11,103 nucleotides of DNA from SYFY01 sp031385325. GTDB taxonomy: Bacteria > Pseudomonadota > Gammaproteobacteria > Pseudomonadales > Azotimanducaceae. A model generated the notes under the pieces. That model searched no databases, was not told where the DNA came from, and saw only the letters and a program-made list of their open reading frames with translations. Positions within the stretch are counted from its first letter, which is position 1. Every line of letters begins with the position of its first letter. Made by a program: the position numbers and the translations under genes. The DNA is taken from assembly GCA_031385325.1 (NCBI GenBank), contig JANNBJ010000202.1, positions 1 to 11,103 of the forward strand, in the 5' to 3' direction. Shown in pieces: positions 1-6,426 of this stretch.

Positions 1-335
1 GTAGACACGTCTGGCAGTGGTGACTCCAGCGTCTGCACCACGCGTGGACCGAACACGCTACCAACCTCGTAACCGAGGGTGATCAACACACCAGCGGCGA
101 TCGCGCGAGGCCAGCGCTGTGCGCACAACTGGAGTGCGCACAACTGGGGTGTGGACACCTGGGGTACGACAACGGGCCTGGAACGTTGCCATGCCAGCCG
201 AAGTTTGTCTTCGCCGTCGACTGGAGCCTTGATTTTCTGCAACTCAGTTCTGAGCAACCACAGCGAGGCGTTGAGTGACTGGTCGGCCTCAATGGATTGA
301 TCAGCTTCTGCGTTGATTGGCTTGTTGTCACTCAT
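1..335 (-). CDS. Putative anti-sigma factor / membrane-bound regulator, C-terminus cut by window edge
   Basis: About 111 residues are visible; the reading frame runs off the left edge. The ATG at 335-333 overlaps the TGA of the ECF sigma gene as ATGA and is preceded by a good Shine-Dalgarno (CGGAGG, 343-348, 7 nt away), so translational coupling is likely. Residues 1-72 are hydrophilic and presumably cytoplasmic. They are followed by one membrane segment at about 76-96 (RAIAAGVLITLGYEVGSVFG) and then by sequence that would be periplasmic. This layout, immediately after an ECF sigma gene, is typical of an anti-sigma factor that holds the sigma at the membrane. I see no HxxxCxxC zinc-binding anti-sigma motif in the visible part. 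The two Cys (66 and 71) come from a 15-bp duplication instead. The role is inferred mainly from gene position; another membrane regulator is possible. Confidence 0.62.
   Translation of the reverse strand, partial: MSDNKPINAEADQSIEADQSLNASLWLLRTELQKIKAPVDGEDKLRLAWQRSRPVVVPQVSTPQLCALQLCAQRWPRAIAAGVLITLGYEVGSVFGPRVVQTLESPLPDVS
120..164 (-). repeat. In-frame 15-bp tandem repeat in the anti-sigma gene (two near-identical copies plus a diverged third)
   Basis: On the plus strand tgcgcacaactggag (120-134) is followed by tgcgcacaactgggg (135-149), differing at one base, and by a diverged copy tgtggacacctgggg (150-164). Because the unit is 15 bp the frame is kept, giving PQVST-PQLCA-LQLCA at residues 58-72 of the anti-sigma protein, just before its membrane segment. 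Confidence 0.85.
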
Positions 336-955
336 CTGGCAGCCTCCGGAGCAACAGGGGTCTCGAAACACCGGACCGCAGCCGCTGGAATCAGCAGCTT
401 CGACACAAGGTGTTGCCTTGCCCTCGCCAATCGCGATCGCACAGTGCCGATAGGACAATCGAGCAGCCGTGCAACATCGGCATAGCTCATCTCTTCCAGT
501 TCGCACAGCACCAGAACTTCCCGAAAAATCAGTGGCAATTCACTGATCGCTGCATGCAGCGCCGTGGTTGATCGACGCAGATCAATCGCCGCCGCCAGGT
601 CCTGCTCGGCAACTTCTTCGATCACTTCGCTCACCACTTCACTCACCACTTCTCTCATCACTTCATCGACGACGTCAGCCGACTCCCGCAGTCGGTCGAG
701 CACTCTGAAACGAACGCAGCCAACCAGCCACGCCCGCACCGAACCTCGTGCCGGATCAAAACGATGGGCCTGCTCCATGATGTTGATGAAGGCATCGTGC
801 ATCGCGTCCTCGGCGAGAGCCGTGGATCGGGACATGGCATAGGCGTATCGATACATATCGTCACGTCGACGCCGATACAGACTGATGAGCGCCTCTTGAT
901 CACCGGCGGCAATGGCGATGATCAAGCCAGCATCGATCGAGTCCTCAGCGCTCAC
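332..955 (-). CDS. ECF-type RNA polymerase sigma factor (sigma-70 family)
   Basis: A 207-residue sigma factor that would direct RNA polymerase to a specific promoter set when freed from its anti-sigma. Region 2 spans about residues 22-92 (YRRRRDDMYRYAYAMS, then AEDAMHDAFINIME and the WLVGCVRFRVLDRLR stretch). Region 4 spans about 132-187 (ALHAAISELPLIFREVLVLC, and the helix-turn-helix MSYADVARLLDCPIGTVRSR). No region 3 or extra C-terminal domain is present, and the length is usual for ECF factors. The linker (97-117) is strongly acidic and repetitive (REVVSEVVSEVIEEV), from a 12-bp DNA repeat. The start is GTG at 955-953; the nearest upstream ATG (963) is out of frame and closes at once. The Shine-Dalgarno is poor. 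The gene lies 89 bp after the sulfatase, with a candidate own promoter in that gap, and overlaps the next gene by ATGA. Confidence 0.93.
   Translation of the reverse strand: MSAEDSIDAGLIIAIAAGDQEALISLYRRRRDDMYRYAYAMSRSTALAEDAMHDAFINIMEQAHRFDPARGSVRAWLVGCVRFRVLDRLRESADVVDEVMREVVSEVVSEVIEEVAEQDLAAAIDLRRSTTALHAAISELPLIFREVLVLCELEEMSYADVARLLDCPIGTVRSRLARARQHLVSKLLIPAAAVRCFETPVAPEAAR
623..670 (-). repeat. Four tandem 12-bp units inside the sigma factor linker
   Basis: Plus strand: cacttcgctcac, cacttcactcac, cacttctctcat and cacttcatcgac follow one another without gaps. All four begin with cacttc. On the coding strand this gives a repeated four-residue unit (E-V-V-S type) at about residues 96-111, between sigma regions 2 and 4. 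Confidence 0.85.
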
Positions 956-991
956 TGCGTCATCTGCGTGGTCGTTCCCGGTTGCTGGAAT

Positions 992-1020
992 ACATACAGC
1001 AAAGCGCCCGGAAAAGTTCC
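992..1020 (-). promoter_or_regulatory. Candidate ECF-type (autoregulatory) promoter for the sigma/anti-sigma genes
   Basis: In the 89-bp gap upstream of the sigma gene the minus strand carries GGAACTT (1020-1014), matching the -35 box of sigma-E-like ECF promoters, and 16 nt later GTATGT (997-992) near the expected -10. Transcription would start about 30 nt before the GTG start codon. Autoregulation is common for ECF operons. The -10 is not a textbook match, so this is a candidate only. A second CGGGAAC (980-974) lies 42 bp downstream of the first. Confidence 0.4.
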
Positions 1021-1044
1021 CGCGCGTCGGGGATTAAACTCAAT

Positions 1045-2859
1045 TCAGGCGTGTCGTCTGCGCCATCTGCGTATGAACAAGAAGACCGCGCCGGTCAACA
1101 GCAGGCTGAAGACCAGCAGTTCCACCGCATAATTTCTGACCATTCGGTGAAGGATATTGGCGCCGATCTGCCGAGTACTGACATAACCCTCTGGCACCGC
1201 AAGCACACCCATCTGGATGGAGTATTGACCATAGCGGTCCAGCATCGTGCGCAGCAGTTCTGGCTGTGCCGGACCCAGGTCCATGGTCTCTCCGGGATCT
1301 GTCTTGATATCGAACAGGTGCCAGGCGCCGTCACCGAATGGCGCCATGCTACGGACGATCTTGTGGCGGCCGACCACGAAAGCTGCATTGCCAGAAACTT
1401 CCACGCCGAACCCTTCGTCATCGCCGTATGCACTCGATGCTGATCCGATCAACATCGGCACCAGGCTGCGTCCGTTCATCCCCTTTTCCTGAACACCGGA
1501 AGCTGGCGGCTCGACCGTTGTGTCAGTGAGCGCAAGCAGTGTCGGGGTCACGTCAGTGACGTAGGCGTTGCCGGTGAAGCGTTGTCCGACGGGAATGCCC
1601 GGCCCCGCCATGATCATCGGCACGTGAATACCGCCATCACTGGCATAGAACTTGAAAAGCGATCCTGGGGTTGCGGTGGCCAGTGCCCACTCCCGGCCGA
1701 TGTAATTCATGCTGCCACGCTCGCCCAGCGTGTCGAGTTGACGGGAGTACCCGTTCCACGCCATCCAGGTTTCAAATCCAGCTTGATCCAGCGGCGAACT
1801 GGGTTCAGGTCCGTTGTCTGAGGTCACGACAAACACGGTATTCGCAAGCTCACCCGTGGACTCCAGGTAGCTGACAAGTTTCCCAACGTTCTGGTCAACC
1901 GCCTCCAGCATCGCGGCATGAACCGCCATGGACCTCGCGGCGAGCGCCTGAGTTTCCGCATCGAGCGAAGACCAGTCGCGCGCAACCTTGGGCATGGGCG
2001 TCAGAGCAGCATCCGGCAAGACCAGGCCCAGGGACTTCAGACGCGCCATGCGGGATTCCTGCAGTGCAAACCAGCCCGCATCGTAAATGCCCGCATAGTG
2101 CTCAGTCAGTTCGCGTGGAGCCTGCACCGGAATGTGCACGGCCTGATAAGCGATGTAGGCGAAAAAAGGTTTACCCGTAGTACTCGATGCCCGTAGATAA
2201 CGAAGCATGGTGTCGGTGAGGAAATTCGTCGAATAGAAATCGTCAGGCAGATCGACCGGCTGATCATCTTCGTACCACGGCGCCTCCCGGTAGTACGGCA
2301 TGTAGGATTTGTCTTCCCAGTTGTCCGCGCCAGAAGCATCGAGAATGAAGGATCGATCGAACCCATGGTCAACCGGTAGTTGTCCCTCGCCATCGCCAAG
2401 ATGCCACTTGCCCGTCATGAAAGTGCGATAACCCGCACGTTGCAAATGCGTGGCCAGGGTTGTCACACCCGGTTCAAGATGCATGGAGTAACCCGGTTTG
2501 CCGGCGTGTTCCGGTGGCAGCACTTCGGGAATGGTGGCTACACCGGTCTGATGGTTATCCACTCCTGTCAGCAGCATGGCCCGGGACGGAGAACACAACG
2601 GCGACGTCCGGTACTGGGTCAGCATCGCGCCACGCGCGGCCAACGCATCAATGACCGGCATACGGGCTTCACCGCCATAGGACGCGAAGTCACTGAAGCC
2701 CGTGTCATCAAACAGGATCAGCACGACATTGGGTTGTTGCGCAGGCACCTCGGCTGGTGGTGCGTCGATCGGCATGGCATCCGCTGACGATGCGAACGGT
2801 GCGAAACCCGTCAGGAAAATAAAGACCAATCGCAGCTGCCAGCTTGAGCAATGGTTCAT
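1045..2859 (-). CDS. S1-family sulfatase (arylsulfatase-like), secreted and C-terminally membrane-anchored
   Basis: A 604-residue formylglycine-dependent sulfatase that would hydrolyse sulfate esters outside the cytoplasm. A signal peptide covers about residues 1-28. The fold's landmarks are in order: LFDDTGFSD (metal-binding D51, D52); CSPSR at 89-93, where Cys89 is the residue converted to formylglycine; TGKWHLG (K151, H153); DHGFD (H165); AVHIP (H242); and VTSDNGPEP (D348, N349). The catalytic set looks complete. The last 35 residues form a membrane helix (ELLVFSLLLTGAVFLFI) ending in an Arg-rich tail (RRWRRRHA), which suggests tethering to the inner membrane. The Met at 2859 was chosen over one at 2880 because AAGGAG lies 5 nt before it. 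No formylglycine-generating enzyme or anaerobic maturase is in the window. The substrate cannot be told from sequence. The gene follows the NYN gene by 63 bp and may share its transcript. Confidence 0.95.
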   Translation of the reverse strand: MNHCSSWQLRLVFIFLTGFAPFASSADAMPIDAPPAEVPAQQPNVVLILFDDTGFSDFASYGGEARMPVIDALAARGAMLTQYRTSPLCSPSRAMLLTGVDNHQTGVATIPEVLPPEHAGKPGYSMHLEPGVTTLATHLQRAGYRTFMTGKWHLGDGEGQLPVDHGFDRSFILDASGADNWEDKSYMPYYREAPWYEDDQPVDLPDDFYSTNFLTDTMLRYLRASSTTGKPFFAYIAYQAVHIPVQAPRELTEHYAGIYDAGWFALQESRMARLKSLGLVLPDAALTPMPKVARDWSSLDAETQALAARSMAVHAAMLEAVDQNVGKLVSYLESTGELANTVFVVTSDNGPEPSSPLDQAGFETWMAWNGYSRQLDTLGERGSMNYIGREWALATATPGSLFKFYASDGGIHVPMIMAGPGIPVGQRFTGNAYVTDVTPTLLALTDTTVEPPASGVQEKGMNGRSLVPMLIGSASSAYGDDEGFGVEVSGNAAFVVGRHKIVRSMAPFGDGAWHLFDIKTDPGETMDLGPAQPELLRTMLDRYGQYSIQMGVLAVPEGYVSTRQIGANILHRMVRNYAVELLVFSLLLTGAVFLFIRRWRRRHA

Positions 2860-2864
2860 GGATA

Positions 2865-2870
2865 CTCCTT
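2865..2870 (-). promoter_or_regulatory. Ribosome binding site that sets the sulfatase start
   Basis: The coding strand reads AAGGAG-TATCC-ATG, a near-perfect Shine-Dalgarno with 5-nt spacing. It favours the Met at 2859 over the in-frame ATG at 2880, which has no such site. Confidence 0.75.
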
Positions 2871-2922
2871 GCTGGGCCATGTGCTGAACTCTGCAGAATC
2901 TTCAGGATTGGTCGAGGTACAT

Positions 2923-3744
2923 TCAACCCTGCGTTGACCTCGCCACCCGTTTGTCGCGCAACACGTAGTTGGTACCGCGCCGTTCCATCTCGAAGAGCTG
3001 TGTCGCCTCAATGAGATCGATGAGCTTGCGATAACCGTAGTTGCGCGAATCAAAAGACGCCTGGTTACCAATGCGCTGGGCGACCGCACCGAGTGACGAC
3101 CACCCATCATCCGCCGCTGCAGATTCCACAGCGTTGCGAAGCAGGCTGACCAGACGGGCATCCTGCTTCAGCGCGTTAGTGTCCAGTTTCTGGGTAGGTG
3201 CCTCGATGACTTCCTGAGCCTCTGCGGGTTCACCCGCCGGTGCAGAATTGGTTCCCGGTTTTCGTCGTGACCGGGTTGGCTTGCTCGCCGTGGTTGACGA
3301 ATCCTGATCCCCGAGGTTTTCAAGATACAGAAACCGCGAACAGGCATTCACGAAGGGCATTGGTGTGCGCTTGTTACCAAAGCCGAACACCTGAGCACCC
3401 TTGGCCTTCAGATGCATCACCATCGGCGTGAAATCACTGTCTGATGACACGATGCCATACGCATCCGGTGCATCGGTGTACAACAGCTCCATGGCTTCGA
3501 TCACCATCTGCATGTCGGTGGCATTCTTGCCTTTGCTGTAGTCGAACTGTTGCACCGGACGAATGGCGTACTCGTGCAGAACGGCCTCCCAACCCTTGAG
3601 CGCCTCCTTTTTCCAGTTGCCATAAGCACGGCGGATATTGCTGACGCCCACTTTGGAGAGTTCAGCCAGAATCACGTCGATCTTTGAAGCCGGGGAATTG
3701 TCGGCATCGATCAGCAGCGCAATGCGTGGTTGGCGTTCAATCAC
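2923..3744 (-). CDS. NYN (PIN-like) ribonuclease-fold protein with C-terminal OST-HTH/LOTUS domain
   Basis: 273 residues. The N-terminal NYN domain (about 7-145) belongs to the LabA/DUF88-like branch of the PIN superfamily. It carries the expected acidic metal-binding residues: LIDADN (D13, D15), the Asp of ATDMQM (D77), and SSDSDF (D102, D104). A basic Ser/Pro/Ala-rich linker (about 150-190) leads to an OST-HTH/LOTUS-type domain (about 192-266, with DDGWSSLGAVAQRI and YGYRKLIDLIEA). Such domains are thought to bind RNA, so an RNA-directed nuclease or RNA-binding role in the cytoplasm is the likely reading; the target is unknown. The start is taken as GTG at 3744 because GGAG lies 8 nt upstream. 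A TTG at 3762 would add 6 residues but has no Shine-Dalgarno. The gene stands 123 bp after the HupE-like gene and 63 bp before the sulfatase. Confidence 0.92.
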   Translation of the reverse strand: MIERQPRIALLIDADNSPASKIDVILAELSKVGVSNIRRAYGNWKKEALKGWEAVLHEYAIRPVQQFDYSKGKNATDMQMVIEAMELLYTDAPDAYGIVSSDSDFTPMVMHLKAKGAQVFGFGNKRTPMPFVNACSRFLYLENLGDQDSSTTASKPTRSRRKPGTNSAPAGEPAEAQEVIEAPTQKLDTNALKQDARLVSLLRNAVESAAADDGWSSLGAVAQRIGNQASFDSRNYGYRKLIDLIEATQLFEMERRGTNYVLRDKRVARSTQG

Positions 3745-3756
3745 TCGGGATTCTCC

Positions 3757-3784
3757 GGTCAAATGGGGGAGGTCAAAGGGGGAC
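3757..3784 (-). repeat. Imperfect 14-bp tandem duplication upstream of the NYN gene
   Basis: Plus strand ggtcaaatggggga (3757-3770) is followed directly by ggtcaaagggggac (3771-3784), 12 of 14 bases identical. It lies just ahead of the Shine-Dalgarno of the NYN gene and spans the alternative TTG start. Confidence 0.7.
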
Positions 3785-3867
3785 GCAGACTGGGTGAGGC
3801 GAAAGGCGTGCAGTATGCAGCAGACGAAGACCCTGCGGGAGTCACCTGCCGTTCGAGCAGGACATCT

Positions 3868-5106
3868 TCAACCAGGAAGGGCCGACGCACCAAGCCTTGC
3901 CATGGACAGCGCCGCTACGAGGTAAAACAGCCCGCCTGCCATGATCGCGCCGGAGCCGTACCTCACCACGGTGGCTCGCATCCTGGAACGAACCAGCTCA
4001 TTCACAGGACCAGCATGCAGCAGTCGCAACGCGGCGAATAACGGTAGCACCACGATCTGGTGGCCGAGTTCGACTCCCAGACTGAATCCCACCAGCGCGA
4101 CCGCCAGGGCCGACCCTGCCTGAGGACCCAACACCTCAAGCAAACCACCGGCAAAGCCCAGACCATGAAACAACCCGAATCCAAAAGCGATCAACAGCCG
4201 CAGATGGGCTCGCCTTTGCGTCGGCCACAACACGTTTCCACCGGCAACCACGACGATGCTGGCGGCGATGATCGGTTCGACGATGTAATCCGGCAGTCTC
4301 ACCACGTCCAGTACGGAGAGTGTCAGGGTCAGAGAGTGTGCAAGCGTGAAAACGCTGACCACCTTGATCAGATCCCATAAGCTCCTGGCCGTCAGCACCA
4401 GTGCGCATATGAAGAGAAGATGGTCATAACCACCCAGGATGTGCGATGCACCCAGCCAAAGGTAGTCGGAAAAGGACTGGAGTTCATCCTGCCCGGCCAT
4501 GGTGCTTTCGCCATCCAATAGGCGACCTGACGGCTGGTCGGCGTAAACAATGGGGGTTCGTGACGTCAGCAGCCGATTGGCAAGCAGCACCCGCCCCTGT
4601 GCAGTGATGTTGACGACAAAGGTAGCTTCCCATGGGTTACCCGGCGCGAACTCGAACTCGTTCAGCACATCCTGTTCTATTCGAAGATCACGCAGCAACG
4701 GGCCACTACGGGTGGAACTCCGCGGCGAAGAAGCGTCGGCCGGGAAGCGATACAGAAGTTCATAATCAATCCGCTCGTCAGCGGGAATGGTCTCCGACAC
4801 GGGTTTTGTGCTGGTCGGTTGCAGGCGTTGACCATTGACGGTCAGCCGTACATGCCGAGCCAGATAAGCCGCATGTGCCTGCAGCATCGACGGAATGGTC
4901 GTCGCTTGATCAGCCGGCGGAGCAAATGCATTCGCGACGATGGCCTCTTCGGCCGCAATGCGCACGTGCATCGTGATGGTGTCGCCTGCAACCACGACCG
5001 TCATTGAGCCCTGCGCAACTGGATGTGCCCAAGCCCCCATGATCCAGCAGCTCAGTGAGGACAGCAGACACAACAGTCCCAATCTGCCCGCCAGTACCAG
5101 GCTCAT
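3868..5106 (-). CDS. HupE/UreJ-family polytopic membrane protein with large N-terminal extracytoplasmic domain
   Basis: 412 residues. A signal peptide (1-27, ending AWA) leaves a mature N-terminus beginning His-Pro-Val. An extracytoplasmic region of about 185 residues follows, then a membrane domain (about 215-405) with six to seven hydrophobic segments. That domain carries the HupE/UreJ_2 signatures: GASHILGGYDHLLF (H222, D228, H229), FTLAHSLTLTL (H257), FGLFHGLGFAGG (H314) and GVELGHQ (E346, H349). Members of the wider HupE/UreJ family are linked to nickel or cobalt transport, and the intramembrane His/Asp fit metal handling. No hydrogenase or urease genes are nearby, so the substrate is unknown. 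The ATG at 5106 overlaps the stop of the TPR gene (ATGA) and has no Shine-Dalgarno of its own, which points to translational coupling. The cassette it closes is followed by 123 bp before the NYN gene, with no clear terminator. Confidence 0.92.
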   Translation of the reverse strand: MSLVLAGRLGLLCLLSSLSCWIMGAWAHPVAQGSMTVVVAGDTITMHVRIAAEEAIVANAFAPPADQATTIPSMLQAHAAYLARHVRLTVNGQRLQPTSTKPVSETIPADERIDYELLYRFPADASSPRSSTRSGPLLRDLRIEQDVLNEFEFAPGNPWEATFVVNITAQGRVLLANRLLTSRTPIVYADQPSGRLLDGESTMAGQDELQSFSDYLWLGASHILGGYDHLLFICALVLTARSLWDLIKVVSVFTLAHSLTLTLSVLDVVRLPDYIVEPIIAASIVVVAGGNVLWPTQRRAHLRLLIAFGFGLFHGLGFAGGLLEVLGPQAGSALAVALVGFSLGVELGHQIVVLPLFAALRLLHAGPVNELVRSRMRATVVRYGSGAIMAGGLFYLVAALSMARLGASALPG

Positions 5107-6392
5107 CGATGCACGTGGAAGCTGTTGTAGTGGGGATTGGCTGCGACGGCTCGTTGCAGCAGTGCGGCACCACCGCTGATGTCACCATGACGGGAGAGGA
5201 TCATGCCCGCATGAAACAGCTGGTGGGCATCCTTGTTAGCGTCGTGCAGAAGATGCCTGGATGCGTCTGCTGCCTCGTCAATCTGGCCGTCGACATACAA
5301 AGCCCATGCGTAGGCATCGTAGGCCGCCGCACTCTTGCGCATGGCCAGATCCAGCGAGGCCCACTTGACGGCCTGCTTGCCATCAGGGCGAGAGTCAGAA
5401 AAAAAACCACTGAGGTGGTGGTAATAATGCACGTAGCCCGCATTCACCGACTTCATGTAACCAGCCAGCGCCTGGTCATACCACCGTTGTGCTTCATCCT
5501 TCCTGCCGGAAAAAACAAGCACATCACCGAGCGCATGACGAAACTCCGGCCGTGGCGAACGTTCGACAATCTGTTGGTAACCCGCAACGGCCGCCGCATA
5601 GTCTCCGTTCGCTGCGGCAAGTTCAGATTGAAGCTCGAGCACGAGCAGGTCATCGGGTGCAAGCCGTTGCGCGGCCGTGTACTCAAGGCCTGCCTCTTTC
5701 CATCGTCCTTTCGTGAACCAGTACTGGCCGACCTGACCGTGGCACCAGGCGACATATTCAGGGCTTGGTGGCGAGTGGCTTTCAGCCAGGGCGAGGGCCG
5801 CTTGCAGATGTCTCAAGGCACGCAGGTCCAATCCTTGAAGTGTTGCCAACTGGGCAAAGCGGAATTCAGTGTGAACCTGCTGGCCATCGAGCCGTTCTGC
5901 AGCTTGGAACGCCTGTGCGGCTTCATCAACTCGACCCAGTTCAAACAGCGCATCACCCAGCAGGCCATGGTAGGAGCCTTCGTTGGGCATGGCAGCTATC
6001 AGCCGAGCCGCGCCGGAACGAGCAGGCTCGAAACGATGCGCAGCCAGATCGATACGAACCTGCACAGCAATTGCAGCGCCATTCATTTCAGCTGGAACCG
6101 AAGCGAGCGAGCGCTGCACGGCTGACGCCGCGTGCGCCAGGTCTTCATCACCGCCACCTGCTCGCAAGCGGTCGAGGTAACGATCAGCCAGCATGTTATG
6201 GGCAGCAACGTCGTCTGGATCTTCGGCGATCTTGGCTTCCAGGAAACCGATGGCGGCGTTCGTCCCGACCGCTACAGGGTGTGCAGACCTGCTTGCCGCC
6301 TCACTTTCCGCGGCCAGCAGCCGATCAGGAAAAACGCCGCCCGCTGCAGTAATCACCAGTCCAACGACAAATAACTGCAGCGAGCGTTTCAC
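5103..6392 (-). CDS. Secreted/periplasmic tetratricopeptide repeat (TPR) protein
   Basis: 429 residues from the GTG at 6392. The frame is open to 6530, but a start there would overlap the DUF4331 gene by about 100 bp and add a basic, non-signal leader. The GTG instead begins a clear signal peptide (VKRSLQLFVVGLVITAAGG, cleavage around residue 28). TPR-type helical hairpins are seen at about 46-78, 141-174 (YHGLLGDALFELGRVDEAAQ), 213-246, 247-280, 284-315, 356-386 and 388-420, so it is probably a protein-binding scaffold. His-rich patches occur at 322-326 (HYYHH) and at the C-terminus (HYNSFHVHR). It starts 34 bp after the DUF4331 stop and ends overlapping the HupE-like ATG. Its partner is unknown; the neighbours are the obvious candidates. 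Confidence 0.88.
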   Translation of the reverse strand: MKRSLQLFVVGLVITAAGGVFPDRLLAAESEAASRSAHPVAVGTNAAIGFLEAKIAEDPDDVAAHNMLADRYLDRLRAGGGDEDLAHAASAVQRSLASVPAEMNGAAIAVQVRIDLAAHRFEPARSGAARLIAAMPNEGSYHGLLGDALFELGRVDEAAQAFQAAERLDGQQVHTEFRFAQLATLQGLDLRALRHLQAALALAESHSPPSPEYVAWCHGQVGQYWFTKGRWKEAGLEYTAAQRLAPDDLLVLELQSELAAANGDYAAAVAGYQQIVERSPRPEFRHALGDVLVFSGRKDEAQRWYDQALAGYMKSVNAGYVHYYHHLSGFFSDSRPDGKQAVKWASLDLAMRKSAAAYDAYAWALYVDGQIDEAADASRHLLHDANKDAHQLFHAGMILSRHGDISGGAALLQRAVAANPHYNSFHVHR

Positions 6393-6426
6393 GACATCCC
6401 GTCCGGCGCCAGTTCCGAAAGGATCC

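Noticed and set aside
3840..3870. Inverted repeat CCTGC/GCAGG after the HupE-like gene as a terminator
   Set aside because: The stem is only 5 bp, with a 7-nt loop and no following T run.
5055..6125. A 356-codon open frame on the plus strand
   Set aside because: It lies wholly antisense to the TPR gene and the HupE start, its translation has no recognisable domain, and it is best explained as a codon-bias shadow of the TPR frame.
5765..6352. A 195-codon plus-strand open frame
   Set aside because: Also antisense to the TPR gene; low-complexity Arg/Pro/Gln/His-rich translation typical of a GC-rich shadow frame.
6393..6426. GGAACT 34 bp before the TPR start as a second ECF promoter
   Set aside because: The implied -10 would fall on the GTG start codon itself, leaving no leader; more likely chance.
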